DNA of 64,000 bases from Youhaiella tibetensis (GCF_008000755.1 NZ_CP041690.1:4304001-4368000), one strand, 5' to 3'; counted from the stretch's first letter, positions 37,792 to 48,177 are shown. The notes: a model not told the origin generated them from the sequence alone. Translations and numbers: made by a program.

Positions 37792-39660
37792 ATGGCTGAC
37801 CTTCCCGACGATCTTCTCATCAACGGCGCCGACGAAGTCGCCATCCGCCAGGACCTGGCGCTGGTGGCGCTGGGCAAGCGTCCCGCCGACAAATCCCTGC
37901 GTGTCGGACGTCTGCTCGACGTCCACGGGCGCCGCTGGCACGAGGACCAGGAAATCGTCATCCGCGGCCGCCGCGTCGCCTGGGTCGGCCCGGCCGGCGC
38001 CTATAAGGGCGAGATCACCGGCGAGCGCGTCCACGAACCCGACCTCGCCGCCGTTCCCGGGTTCGGCGAGATCCACAAGCATATCGAAAGCTCGCACCTG
38101 ACGCCCGAATATGAGGCGGCGCTGGTCCTGCCCTTCGGCTCCACCTGGACCTGCGAAGCCTCCCACGAATTCTCCAATGTCGACGGGCCGCACAATCTCG
38201 AGTTCTGGCTCAAGGCCCGCCTCGCCGGCAGCCCCAACAAGATCTTCCCGCTTCCCGGCTCGGCCGTGCCGCCCACCGCCTACGAATGGGGCGGCGGCCA
38301 TTTCGGCTATGACGAGCAACAGAAGTTCCTGATGCAATCGCTGATGGTGGCGGGCCTGGACGAGGTTATGGACTGGCCCGCCGTCTGGAACCCGGAAAAT
38401 CCCTCCTATGAGCGCCTCTGGGGCATGATCCGCGCTACCTTCGAGCAGCGCGGCGTGGTGGAAGGCCATGCGGCGGGGCTCAGGGAACTCCCCGAGATCA
38501 ACGCCTTTGCCGGCGCCGGCCTCTCCTCGGACCATGAAGCCTGGACCCCCGAGGAGGTGCGCGAAAAGCTGCGCCGCGGCCTCTTCATGGAATTGCGGCC
38601 CCATTCCCTGCCCGATATCGTCAAGGGCCTGCTTGCCGAGGGACAGCAGGATTGGTCCCAATTCGCGCTCTGCACCGATGACCGCTCCTGCTCGGACACC
38701 ATGAAGCTGGGCGCCACCGACCACAATGTACGCGTTGCCATCGAGAACGGCCTCGCCCCCGAAATCGCCATTCAGCTCGTCACCATCAATCCGGCGCGTC
38801 ACATGCGCCTCACCCCCTGGGTGGGCTCGATCGCGCCGGGACGCTATGCCGACATAGTTCTGCTTTCCGACGTCGAGAAGCTCGAAATCGCCAAGGTCTG
38901 GGCCGATGGCGGGCCGGTGTCGGAAGGCCGGCGGTACACGGCGCCGATCCCCAGGATCGACTGGCCGGAATGGGCGACCCGAACCGTCAACATCGCGCGC
39001 GACCTGAGCGCGGACGACTTCGCCATCCCCGCCGAGCCGGGCCGGCAGACCATGCAGGCCGCGCTCCTGCGGCCCTTCCACTGGTCGGACGAATTTATCA
39101 CAATGGACTTGCCCGTCGCGGCAGGCCAAGTGCAGCGCGATGAAACGCGCAATGTCACCAAATTCGCCATCGTCGATCGCTTCTCGGGCGAGGGCAAGGT
39201 CGCCAGGATGTTCTGGTTGGGCACGGGACCGAAGACGCCCGACACCGCCCTCGCCTGCTCGATGGGCCATGACAAGCACAATATCTGGGTCGTCGGCTCG
39301 TCCGATGCCGCCATGGCCATGGCCGTCAACGCACTGCGCCAGAGCCAGGGCGGCTGGGCCCTGGTGCGCGAGGGCGAGCTCGTGGCCACGGTCGGCTACG
39401 AGGTGGGTGGCCTCATGACCGCTCGCCCGCCCGAAGCGCTCGACGCCGAGATGAAGCACCTCTATGCCGAGGGCGAAAAGGTCGAGTGGATGTACGAACC
39501 CACCTTCTCGCCGCGCTGGTGGCCGGGTTTCCCGGAGCGCCTGGCCTTTGCCACCCTCACCTGCGCGCCCTGGCGCTGGGTGCTGGTGGCGCCCTCTCCG
39601 CTGGCGCCCGAAGGGTTCGTCAACGTGCAGACGGGAGCGACCCATCCGATCGTTTGGTGA
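37792..39660 (+). CDS. adenine deaminase-like protein
   Basis: 622 aa, from ATG 37792 two bases behind the previous stop. Features of the adenine deaminase (COG1001) family: PGFGEIHKHIESSHLTPEY (metal histidines, about residue 90), CEASHEFSNV (about 122), SSDHEAWTPEEV (about 246), CTDDRSCSDTMKLGATDHNV (about 295) and SIAPGRYADIVLL (about 345). A long C-terminal domain follows, with SMGHDKHNIWVVGSS near residue 490. It is somewhat longer than E. coli Ade (588 aa). Adenine to hypoxanthine is the likely reaction, but the N-terminal motif is divergent. Confidence 0.8.
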   Translation: MADLPDDLLINGADEVAIRQDLALVALGKRPADKSLRVGRLLDVHGRRWHEDQEIVIRGRRVAWVGPAGAYKGEITGERVHEPDLAAVPGFGEIHKHIESSHLTPEYEAALVLPFGSTWTCEASHEFSNVDGPHNLEFWLKARLAGSPNKIFPLPGSAVPPTAYEWGGGHFGYDEQQKFLMQSLMVAGLDEVMDWPAVWNPENPSYERLWGMIRATFEQRGVVEGHAAGLRELPEINAFAGAGLSSDHEAWTPEEVREKLRRGLFMELRPHSLPDIVKGLLAEGQQDWSQFALCTDDRSCSDTMKLGATDHNVRVAIENGLAPEIAIQLVTINPARHMRLTPWVGSIAPGRYADIVLLSDVEKLEIAKVWADGGPVSEGRRYTAPIPRIDWPEWATRTVNIARDLSADDFAIPAEPGRQTMQAALLRPFHWSDEFITMDLPVAAGQVQRDETRNVTKFAIVDRFSGEGKVARMFWLGTGPKTPDTALACSMGHDKHNIWVVGSSDAAMAMAVNALRQSQGGWALVREGELVATVGYEVGGLMTARPPEALDAEMKHLYAEGEKVEWMYEPTFSPRWWPGFPERLAFATLTCAPWRWVLVAPSPLAPEGFVNVQTGATHPIVW

Positions 39661-39683
39661 TATCGGGGCCGGAAAACGACTTA

Positions 39684-39697
39684 CTAAACCGCTTTAC
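39684..39697. promoter_or_regulatory. LacI-type operator before the LacI gene
   Basis: CTAAACCGCTTTAC matches the perfect palindrome at 35939-35952 at 12 of 14 positions. It lies 46 bases before the LacI ATG, consistent with autoregulation. A weaker half-similar element, CTAAAGCGTTTC, overlaps its end at 39697-39708. Confidence 0.6.
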
Positions 39698-39743
39698 TAA
39701 AGCGTTTCTGTGATCTATCGCTTATATGGCTGAGGGGAGCCTT

Positions 39744-40748
39744 ATGGCCACGATTCACGACGTAGCTGAAGATGCCGGTGTGTCGCCGACCACTGTCTCG
39801 CGCTATCTCAACAACCGCATCGAATTGCCGGCGGCGACGGCCGCCCGCATCGACGCCTCGATCGCCAAGCTCGACTACCGGCCGAACCTGCTGGCCAAGC
39901 GTCTCTCGACCGGCAAGACCGAGGCCATCGGCCTCGTCGCCCCCGAGATCGGCAACCCGTTCTTCGCCGAACTTGCCTCCGCCGTGGAGGACGAGGCGGA
40001 AAACCACGGCTACGCCGTCTTCATGTCCTCCACGCACGGCCGGCGCGAGCGCGAGATCGCCTGCCTCAACCGCCTCTCGGACCGCCATGTGGACGGCCTG
40101 ATCATGATGACCAACGCGCCCGACGACGGCTCGCTCGCCCGGCTCATCGCCGGCCACGAGAACGTGGTCATGATCGACGAGGAAATCCCGGGCGTGAACG
40201 CCCCGCGCGTCTATGCCGACAATATTTCGGGCGGCTATCTCGCCGGCCGGCACCTGATCGAGATGGGCCACACCCGCATCGGCATGATCGGCGGCCCCGA
40301 GGGCCTGTTTTCGGTGGGCGAGCGCCGCGCCGGCTTCGAAAGGGCCCTGGCCGAGGCCGGCCTGGCCTTGGCGCCACAAGACGTGTTCCTGGGTGAATAT
40401 ACCCGCGACTTCGGCCGGGCCGCCGCGCTCGACCTGCTCGCCCGCGCCGATCGGCCCACCGCCGTCTTCGCCCAGAGCGACTACAACGCCATCGGCATTC
40501 TCGGGGCGCTGCGCGAACTGGGATTGGCGGCGCCCAAGGACCTTTCCATCGTCGGCTTCGACGACATGCCCTTTGCCGAGCTCACCAGCCCGGCGCTGAC
40601 GACGATCCGCCAGCCGATCGCCGCCATCGGGCGCTTGGGGTTCCAGACCCTGCTGGCGCTTCTCAACAAGCAGGACGTGGCGGACGTGACGCAATTGCCG
40701 GTGGAACTGGTGATCCGCGACTCGGTCGCCCGCCCACCCAAGGACTAG
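39744..40748 (+). CDS. LacI family transcriptional regulator
   Basis: 334 aa. The N-terminal LacI helix-turn-helix and hinge are clear (MATIHDVAEDAGVSPTTVSR, then the YRPNLLAKRLSTG hinge at about residue 48), followed by a type I periplasmic-binding-like effector domain (IGLVAPEIGNPFF, DGLIMM, GFDDMPFAELTSPALTTI). ATG 39744 has a GAGGGGA upstream; an ATG at 39726 is poorer. Surrounded by nucleoside genes, it is probably the island regulator with a nucleoside or base as effector; inference from context and two matching operators. Confidence 0.88.
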   Translation: MATIHDVAEDAGVSPTTVSRYLNNRIELPAATAARIDASIAKLDYRPNLLAKRLSTGKTEAIGLVAPEIGNPFFAELASAVEDEAENHGYAVFMSSTHGRREREIACLNRLSDRHVDGLIMMTNAPDDGSLARLIAGHENVVMIDEEIPGVNAPRVYADNISGGYLAGRHLIEMGHTRIGMIGGPEGLFSVGERRAGFERALAEAGLALAPQDVFLGEYTRDFGRAAALDLLARADRPTAVFAQSDYNAIGILGALRELGLAAPKDLSIVGFDDMPFAELTSPALTTIRQPIAAIGRLGFQTLLALLNKQDVADVTQLPVELVIRDSVARPPKD

Positions 40749-40756
40749 ACCTTTTC

Positions 40757-41503
40757 ATGACCAAACGCGTTCTGATCGCCGGGGAATCCTGGACGGTTCA
40801 CTCCATCCACCAGAAGGGTTTTGACAGCTTCACCACCACCGAATACTCGGAGGGCGTGAAGTGGCTCAAGGCCGCGCTCGAGGCGGGCGGCTGGACCGTT
40901 GATTTCCAGCCCTCGCACGTCGCCGCGCGCGACTTCCCCTATACCGCCGAGGACCTGGCAGCCTATGACTGCGTCATCCTCTCCGATATCGGCGCCAATA
41001 CGCTCCTGCTGCACCCGGAAACGTTCACCAAATCCAAGGTGCTGCCCAATCGCCTCCATTCCATCCGGGACTATGTCGCGCGTGGCGGCGGTTTCGTGAT
41101 GGTGGGCGGCTACCTCACCTTCCAGGGCATCGATGCCAAGGGCCAGTATGCCGGCACCGCCATCGAGGACATCCTGCCCGTGACCCTGAGCCGGTTCGAC
41201 GATCGCGTCGAGAGCCCGCAGGGTATCACCCCAAAGGTTGCCTTGAGCCACGATACCGTTGCCTCGGTCAACGGAGACTGGCCCGACATGCTCGGCTACA
41301 ACCGCGTGACGCCCAAGGAAGGCGGCAATGTCGTGGTCACGGTCGGGGACGATCCGCTGTTGGTCACCGGCACCTATGGGCAGGGTCGCACCGTCGCCTT
41401 CACCAGCGATTGCGGCCCCCACTGGGCCCCGCCGCCGTTCGTGGAATGGCCAGGCTATGCCCCGCTCTGGCAGGGCATCGTCGACTGGGCCGCCGGCAAG
41501 TAG
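40757..41503 (+). CDS. glutamine amidotransferase-like protein (COG5426 type)
   Basis: 248 aa. A flavodoxin-like class I amidotransferase fold: VLIAGESWTVHSIHQKGFD at the N-terminus, then YDCVILSDIGANTLLLHP, GGGFVMVGGYLTFQGID (about residue 110) and GTYGQGRTVAFTSDCGPHWAP near the C-terminus. The usual nucleophile elbow cysteine of true glutaminases is not obvious at the expected position, so enzymatic activity is doubtful. It follows the LacI gene by eight bases and closes the plus-strand arm of the island. Function unknown. Confidence 0.72.
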   Translation: MTKRVLIAGESWTVHSIHQKGFDSFTTTEYSEGVKWLKAALEAGGWTVDFQPSHVAARDFPYTAEDLAAYDCVILSDIGANTLLLHPETFTKSKVLPNRLHSIRDYVARGGGFVMVGGYLTFQGIDAKGQYAGTAIEDILPVTLSRFDDRVESPQGITPKVALSHDTVASVNGDWPDMLGYNRVTPKEGGNVVVTVGDDPLLVTGTYGQGRTVAFTSDCGPHWAPPPFVEWPGYAPLWQGIVDWAAGK

Positions 41504-41575
41504 GGGGAACCGGAGCGGCGTCGCGCAGCTCCTTTCGAAACCCAGCGGGGAAGCGAAAACCTGGCGAAGCGCGGC

Positions 41576-42991
41576 CTAGCGGTCCCCGCCATAGGCCTCG
41601 CGCATCGCGGCAATCTCGGCGAGCGTCGCTTCGAGCCGTCCCCAATCGTCGGCCTCCGCGATCGGCGCCCAGATCGCTTCGACCTCATCGATGATGAGCG
41701 TGCGCGGCTTTTCCCGGGCGAAATAGGGATGGTCGAGATTGACGCTCTCGCTCGGCTCGAACGCTTCGAGCAGGTTGGCGATGGGCCGAAACGCCTCGCT
41801 GGCATAGAGCTCGGCCGAGGGACTGCGCGCCGCCCGCTCCATGCTGCGGGCGCCGCCGCGCCAATCGAAGAAGAATTGCTCGTAGGGCGCCCGGCTCTCG
41901 GCAAGATAGGGAAAGAGCGCGCCGGCGAAATTGCTGTCGGCGTCTTCGCCCGCCGAGCGCAGCCCCAGCCTGCGCAGCAGCGCCGCCGACAATTGCAGGC
42001 GGAACTCGGGCCAGAAGGTGTTGAGCGCCGGCTCGAGCAACGCGATGCTCGAGAGCGGCACCAGGCACTCGGCGAGGCGCGTCGCGTTCCAGGCCACCGC
42101 GTCCGGCTGGTTGCCGAAGGCATAAAGCCCGGTCTCATCGAAATAGGCGGCGGTGAAGTGCGGATCGTAGGCGGGCAGGAACCGCCAGGGACCGTAGTCG
42201 AAGCTCTCCCCCGTGATGTTGATGTTGTCCGAGTTGAGCACGCCGTGCACGAACCCGGCCGCCGTCCACTGCGCCGCCAGCCGCGCCCCGTTGCGGGCCA
42301 CCCGCTCGAGCAGGTTGCGCGCCCGCGTCTCCATCGCCGGGGCCGCGAGCTCGGGCATGTAGGCGGTGATGCAATAGTCGATGAGGCGCCCCAGGCTCTC
42401 GAAATCCTCGAGATAGGCCAGCCGCTGGAAGGTGCCGATGCGGATATGAGAATGGCTCAGCCGCACCAGCACCGAGGAGCGCGTGGGCGAGGGCTCGTCC
42501 CCGCGCTGCAGTTCCTCCCCGGTCTCGATCAGCGAAAAGCTCTTGGAGGTATAGACGCCCTGGGCCTCAAGCATCTGGGTTGCCAGCACCTCGCGCACCC
42601 CGCCCTTGAGCGTGAGCCTGCCGTCCCCGCCCCGTGACCACGGCGTGCGCCCGCTTCCCTTGGTTCCGAGGTCGAGGAGCCGGCCATCCTCGAGGTCGTG
42701 CATCTGCGCGAAGAGGAAACCCCGCCCGTCCCCGAGGTCCGGGTTGTAGGAGCGGAACTGGTGGCCGTGGTAGCGCAGCGCCAGCGGTTCCTCGAAGCTC
42801 CCGCTCAGCGTCTTGAACCGTCCGAAATGGTCGAGCCAGGCGTCTTCGTCGAGGTGCCCGAGGCCGACCCGTTCGGCCCAGGCCTGGTTGCGGAAGCGCA
42901 GGATCGTCTGCGGAAAGACCGCGGCGGCCACCGGATCGTAGAACTCGGCGCCGAGGCGGGCATGGCTCTTGCTGGGTCTGAAGCGTTCCAT
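41576..42991 (-). CDS. selO: protein adenylyltransferase SelO
   Basis: 471 aa, near the usual length. Pseudokinase-fold enzyme that transfers AMP to protein Ser/Thr/Tyr in redox stress. Hallmarks: RYHGHQF, NPDLGDGRGFLF, LDLGTKGSGRTPWSRGGDG (nucleotide-binding glycine-rich stretch, about residue 107-125), LTLKGGVREVL, and VLNSDNINITGESFDYGPW (about 239) with the metal-binding asparagine and aspartate. Convergent with the amidotransferase-like gene, adjacent to but probably separate from the Gfo/Idh/MocA gene. Confidence 0.93.
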   Translation of the reverse strand: MERFRPSKSHARLGAEFYDPVAAAVFPQTILRFRNQAWAERVGLGHLDEDAWLDHFGRFKTLSGSFEEPLALRYHGHQFRSYNPDLGDGRGFLFAQMHDLEDGRLLDLGTKGSGRTPWSRGGDGRLTLKGGVREVLATQMLEAQGVYTSKSFSLIETGEELQRGDEPSPTRSSVLVRLSHSHIRIGTFQRLAYLEDFESLGRLIDYCITAYMPELAAPAMETRARNLLERVARNGARLAAQWTAAGFVHGVLNSDNINITGESFDYGPWRFLPAYDPHFTAAYFDETGLYAFGNQPDAVAWNATRLAECLVPLSSIALLEPALNTFWPEFRLQLSAALLRRLGLRSAGEDADSNFAGALFPYLAESRAPYEQFFFDWRGGARSMERAARSPSAELYASEAFRPIANLLEAFEPSESVNLDHPYFAREKPRTLIIDEVEAIWAPIAEADDWGRLEATLAEIAAMREAYGGDR

Positions 42992-43015
42992 GCCGGTCTC
43001 AACGCGCGTTCGGGG

Positions 43016-44122
43016 TCAGGCGATCCGTCCGTCCACGAGCGAGGCGCCGATCGGAGCCGGTCGCTCGAGGGGAGTGGTGATCTCCACAACCTGCCCGCTC
43101 CGCGATGATTTGTCGAAGGCTTCCATGACTTCGAGCACGTGCAGCGCCAGATCGCCGCTCGCCCGGTGCGGGCGGTTGGCGAGAATGGCATGGGCCATGT
43201 CCGCCACCCCCAGCGAACGATAATTGCCGTCCGCATAGGGCAGCGTCACGGCTTCATCGACCCAGTCCCCACCGGGCCGCCGAACCTTCACCTCCCCGCC
43301 GAAATTGTTGGGATCGGGCACGAGCAGGCTGGCCTCGGTGCCGTAGATCTCGAGCGGGGAATGGTTGTGCCCGGCCACATCGAAGCTCATGGCGATCTGC
43401 ACGATCGCCCCGTTGGCAAAGCGCAGCGTGCCCGCGACATGGGTCGGCACCTTGACCGGCATCACCTGCCCCTTCTTGAGGGCGCTGGTGATGACGCGCT
43501 CGCGCCGCGCCATCGAGGTCATGCCCGAGACCTGGGCCACCGGACCGAGGAGGTTGACGAGGTCGGTGATATAGTATGGTCCCATATCAAGCATCGGCCC
43601 GCCGCCGAAATCATAGTAGAAGGCGGGGTCCGGGTGCCAGCTCTCGTGGCCCGGGCACATGAAGAAGGCCGTGCCCCCGATCGGCTGGCCGATGGTGCCG
43701 GCATCCACGAGCTGCCGGGCCGTCTGGTGCGCTCCGCCCAGAAAGGTGTCGGGCGCCGAGCCGACGCGCAGGCCGGCGGCGCGCGCCGCCTCGAGCAGGC
43801 GCCTGCCTTCGGCGAATTCGACCCCCAGCGGCTTTTCCGAATAGACATGCTTGCCCGCCGCCAGCACGCGCAGCCCCACATCCACATGCGCCCGCGGGAT
43901 GGTGAGGTTGATGACCAGCCCGATCTCCCGATCGGCCAGCAGCGCCCCGATGGATTTGGCCACCAGCCCATGTTCGGCCGCCCGCGCCGCGGCCACTTCC
44001 GGCCGCAGGTCGGCCACCGCCCGGATGTCGAGCACCGGAAAGCTCCTGGCCGCCTTGAGATAGGCGCCCGAAATATTGCCGCATCCAATGATGCCAATGC
44101 CCATGCGTCTTGCTTCAGCCAC
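43016..44122 (-). CDS. Gfo/Idh/MocA family oxidoreductase
   Basis: 368 aa from a GTG at 44122 with GGAGG about ten bases upstream; an ATG at 44104 is the alternative. N-terminal Rossmann fold (IGIIGCGNISGAYLKAA) and the YSEKPLGV catalytic lysine motif (about residue 96) typical of NAD(P)-dependent sugar or inositol dehydrogenases; GGGPMLDMGPYYITDLV (about 174) is the conserved active-site helix. Substrate unknown; the neighbouring GH20 gene hints at a sugar. The gene is divergent from GH20 and precedes selO by 24 bases. Confidence 0.87.
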   Translation of the reverse strand: MAEARRMGIGIIGCGNISGAYLKAARSFPVLDIRAVADLRPEVAAARAAEHGLVAKSIGALLADREIGLVINLTIPRAHVDVGLRVLAAGKHVYSEKPLGVEFAEGRRLLEAARAAGLRVGSAPDTFLGGAHQTARQLVDAGTIGQPIGGTAFFMCPGHESWHPDPAFYYDFGGGPMLDMGPYYITDLVNLLGPVAQVSGMTSMARRERVITSALKKGQVMPVKVPTHVAGTLRFANGAIVQIAMSFDVAGHNHSPLEIYGTEASLLVPDPNNFGGEVKVRRPGGDWVDEAVTLPYADGNYRSLGVADMAHAILANRPHRASGDLALHVLEVMEAFDKSSRSGQVVEITTPLERPAPIGASLVDGRIA

Positions 44123-44259
44123 CGGTCGCGAGCCTCCCCACTCGTTGATGCGGTACGTGCCTCATTGGTAGCCGGGCGCGGGCGGCTTGAACAGGGCCGC
44201 CGTTGCGGCGCAGCCGGGGCTCCGCTAACAACTAGGGGCGGTTTCAAAGAGGAGTTGAA

Positions 44260-46186
44260 ATGGACGCGCCCAACCTCAAGCTGAGTTCCACCTATACCCC
44301 CGGCCCCGATGGCGAAGCGGGCCGCTATGAGCTGCGCCTCATGAACGCCTCGCCCACGCCCCTCAAGGGCTTCAAGCTCGGCTATTCCGGCCCCGGCCGC
44401 ATGGGCCGCAGCGCCACGCTCGAGGGCGGCATGTTCGTGGACCAGAGCGGCAGCTGGCAGGAAATCGCCGCGCCCAGGGATTTGACGCTCGCTCCGGGAG
44501 CCGAATGGGTGGTGAGCGCCACCGGGCTCGATTTCGCCCTGCGCCATTGGACCGACGGGGCCGTGGGCGCCATGGTCACCCTGGCGGACGGCTCGGTGCA
44601 CCGGGTTTCGGTCGCCCCCACCACCCTTGCCGGAGACTCCTCCGCGCTGCGCCGGGGCGTTATTTCGATGCCCGTTGTGGGATCGGTCCCAGAATCGCTT
44701 TCCATCATCCCCTGGCCCAACCGGGTAGCGGTTTCGGGCAATCGCACCGCGCCGATGGGGCTGGCGATTTCGGGCGACGCAGAGGTCGCCGAGACCTTCA
44801 GGGAGCTCACCGATCATCTCTTTCCCGGCTTCGGCATGGTGCGCCCGCCCGAGGAGGACGGCTATCCGGTCGCGCTCGAAGCCAGGGAGAGGCTGGGCGA
44901 GGAAGCCTACGAGATCGTCTTCGGGCCGGCGGGCGCCACTGTCCTGGCTTCCCGGCCCCAGGGCCATCTCTATGGCCTCATAACATTGGGCCAGATGGCT
45001 CGCGGCGCGCGCCTCCACCCCGAAAATTTCGCCTTCCCGACCGACGGCACCATCGTCGATGCGCCCGCCCATGGCTGGCGCGGCAGCCATTTCGACGTCG
45101 CCCGCCAGTTCTACGGCACCGCCGAGGTAGCCCAGTTCCTGCGCATCCTCGCCTGGAACAAGATGAACCGCCTCCACTGGCACCTGTCGGACGACGAGGC
45201 CTGGCGCATCGAGATCGAGGCCTATCCCGAACTCACCGACAAGGCCGCCTGGCGCGGCCACGGCATGGCCATCACCCCGCAACTGGGTTCGGGCCCCGAG
45301 CGCAACGGCGGCTTTTACACCAAGGCCGCGGCGCGGCAGATCATCGCCCTGGGCGAAAGGCTGGGTATCGAGGTGCTGCCCGAGATCGACGTGCCCGGCC
45401 ACTGCTACGCCCTGCTCCAGGCGATTCCGAGCCTGCGCGATCCGGGCGAGAACGGGCTCTACCACTCCATCCAGGATTTTCCCAACAACTGCCTCAACCC
45501 GGCGGTCGAGACGGTCTATGGCGTGCTCGAAACCATCTTCGCCGAATTGTGCGCGCTCTTTCCCTCGAAATACTTCCATGTCGGCGCCGATGAAGTGCCG
45601 GCCGACGCCTGGACGTCCTCGCCCCAGGCCCGCGCGCTGCTCCAGAGCATGGGCGGGGGCGGCACCCACGAACTCCAGGCCCACTTCCTGCGCCGCGTGC
45701 AGGCGTTCCTGCGCTCGCGCGGCAAGATCACGGGAGCCTGGGAAGAAGCCTGCGAGGGCGGTGGCATCGACAAGGCGGACTGCTATCTGGTGGGCTGGCG
45801 GAACGTGGCCGCCAACCAGCGCCTGGCGGCCCAAGGCTATGACGTCGTCGTGGCCCCAGGCCAGCACTACTATCTCGACATGGCCTTCACCGCCGACTGG
45901 TGCGAGCCGGGCGCCAACTGGGCGGGCAACTCGACGCCCGAACAAACCTATCGGTTCGACCCCGGCGCCGGCTGGAGCGCGGACGAGAAGGCCCGGCTCC
46001 TGGGCGTCCAGGCCTGCATCTGGTCCGAACCCATGACCGACCGCGCCGTCTTCGAGCACCTGGTGTTCCCGCGCCTTTCGGCCATCGCCGAGACCGGCTG
46101 GACCGCTCCGGGCGCCAAGGATTTTTCGCGCTTCATCGGCATCGCCGCGCTGATGCCCAGTCTCTACAACATTGCGGAGGCCGGAA

Positions 46187-46194
<8 letters not shown>
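44260..46194 (+). CDS. beta-N-acetylhexosaminidase (GH20)
   Basis: 644 aa, no signal peptide, so cytoplasmic. Residues about 1-150 form an N-terminal beta-rich domain, about 150-265 the GH20b-type domain (LSIIPWPNRVAVSG), and from about 265 the catalytic TIM barrel: GWRGSHFDVARQFY, KMNRLHWHLSDDEAWRIEI, LPEIDVPGHC and the catalytic Asp-Glu pair in FHVGADEVP (about 442). Removes terminal GlcNAc/GalNAc from chitin- or peptidoglycan-derived oligosaccharides. Its last eight bases overlap the GNAT gene. Confidence 0.92.
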
Positions 46195-46923
<729 letters not shown>

Positions 46924-46940
46924 AGATTCTCCACCAACGA

Positions 46941-46971
46941 AAAGAGGCGGAGCCCTGGGCTCCGCCTCTTT
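46941..46971. terminator. bidirectional terminator
   Basis: AAAGAGGCGGAGCC at 46941-46954 and GGCTCCGCCTCTTT at 46958-46971 are a perfect 14-bp inverted repeat with a three-base loop, followed by TGATTTT on the plus strand and A/T-rich sequence on the other. It separates the small plus-strand gene from the minus-strand membrane operon. Confidence 0.85.
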
Positions 46972-46986
46972 GATTTTGCCCCGCTC

Positions 46987-47067
46987 CTAGCGATGGATGA
47001 AGAGCAGGATGATGATGATCAGCCAGATCGGCACGCCCAGGAGCCACAGGCCCAAAGCTCGAAACAT
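46987..47067 (-). CDS. small membrane protein (26 aa)
   Basis: A 26-residue frame beginning MFRALGLWLLGVPIW and ending LLFIHR, essentially a single transmembrane helix with a positive residue at each end. AAGGAG stands seven bases before its ATG. It lies 18 bases behind the 307 aa membrane protein gene on the same strand and just before a terminator. Similar tiny membrane proteins with the W-L-L-G-x-P-I core occur in Hyphomicrobiales, without known function. Confidence 0.7.
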   Translation of the reverse strand: MFRALGLWLLGVPIWLIIIILLFIHR

Positions 47068-47085
47068 CGCGGTTCTCCTTTTCGC

Positions 47086-48009
47086 TCAGTAGCGCCGGAA
47101 GACATCGGCGAACACCGTGCCTTCGTCGCGGTGACGTCCGCCCATCGAGGCGGCCCAATAGGCCCCGGCCGCGGCGACCAGGAACGAGGCGGCCGTGAGG
47201 AACGCGGCAAGGACCGAAGTCTTGCGCGCCGTCTCGGCGGCCGCCGCCGCCTTGTCCTTGGCGGCCTGGGCGTCGGCCAGAACCTGGTCGACCCGGGCCT
47301 GCGCATCGGCCTGGCTCAGGCCGGTATTGCCGGCCACGATCTGGGCCAGGTAGGCCTTGTCCGCGTCACTGACCGCGCCATTGGCGGCCGACTGGGTGAG
47401 AATGCGGGCCGCTTCCCCGCGGGCGTCGGAGATATTGACGGCCGTGCCCACCGCAGCGGGCGGAGTGGGCGTAGCTGCTGCCCCAGCGGCCGGCGCTGCA
47501 GGGCGGAAGAGCGCATCGGTGAAATAGGCCGTGGCATTGTCGATGCCGCCTTCGGCAACGTTCGACGCCGCCTGCGTCACGGTCGCTGCGGCCGACCCGG
47601 CGGTATTGACCGCCGCGCCGAGCCCCGTCAGCGCCACCATGACCGCCACGATCGTGGCGCCGGCCCAGACCAGCAGGCCATGGGCGCCGTCGCGCACGTC
47701 CGATTCATGCTCGGTGGCGTCATGCATGCGCCGGCGCATGCGACCGGTGAGGTAGCCGCCGGCCATGGCGCACGAGACCTCCACCCAGAGCAGCCAGGTG
47801 CCCGCCGCGATCGCCACCCAGACCGGGGAGACATCGGGGGCGGCCGAGAAATTGACCATGGAAAGCCCGATCGCCGACCCGAAGGTCAGCATGACCAGGC
47901 CCAGCGCCACGGCGAGCACGATACCGGCGAAAATCGCCGGCCAATCCACATAGGAGTCGCTCGCGCCCGTTGGCGCGGCGACGGCGACGATATCTGTTTC
48001 CACTGCCAT
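47086..48009 (-). CDS. conserved integral membrane protein, function unknown
   Basis: 307 aa from the ATG at 48009, behind GAGGAGGG. Membrane segments at about residues 25-50 (FAGIVLAVALGLVMLTFGSAIG), 65-85, 112-132 (a third hydrophobic stretch after RMRRRMHDA) and 270-290; between the third and last is a long Ala-rich, predicted helical and coiled-coil region (about 135-265). Proteins like this are widely found in Hyphomicrobiales, sometimes under the label PhnA-like, which I do not adopt. It lies between two tiny membrane-protein genes in the same operon. Confidence 0.75.
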   Translation of the reverse strand: MAVETDIVAVAAPTGASDSYVDWPAIFAGIVLAVALGLVMLTFGSAIGLSMVNFSAAPDVSPVWVAIAAGTWLLWVEVSCAMAGGYLTGRMRRRMHDATEHESDVRDGAHGLLVWAGATIVAVMVALTGLGAAVNTAGSAAATVTQAASNVAEGGIDNATAYFTDALFRPAAPAAGAAATPTPPAAVGTAVNISDARGEAARILTQSAANGAVSDADKAYLAQIVAGNTGLSQADAQARVDQVLADAQAAKDKAAAAAETARKTSVLAAFLTAASFLVAAAGAYWAASMGGRHRDEGTVFADVFRRY

Positions 48010-48034
48010 GTAACCCTCCTCTTGCAGAGCCATT

Positions 48035-48109
48035 TCAGTGCAGGCCCAGGAAGGAAAGGATGGCCATGATGACCACGACGAGCCCGACCAGGTAGATGAT
48101 GCCGTTCAT
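48035..48109 (-). CDS. small membrane protein (24 aa)
   Basis: A 24-residue frame starting MNGIIYLVGLVVVIM and ending SFLGLH, one transmembrane helix. AAAAGG lies about nine bases upstream of its ATG. It is the first gene of a three-gene operon, 25 bases before the 307 aa membrane protein gene. The sequence type is conserved among small unannotated alphaproteobacterial proteins. Confidence 0.7.
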   Translation of the reverse strand: MNGIIYLVGLVVVIMAILSFLGLH

Positions 48110-48177
48110 TTGTTTCTGCCTTTTTCTGACGCAGTTATGCCTGCATCAACCAAGCGAGACGGCATTGGTTCCGGCGC

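Noticed and set aside
37525-39645. 706-codon open frame antisense to the adenine deaminase-like gene
   Set aside because: No family-like motifs, very Gly/Ala/Arg-rich, and fully overlaps recognised genes; a product of high GC content.
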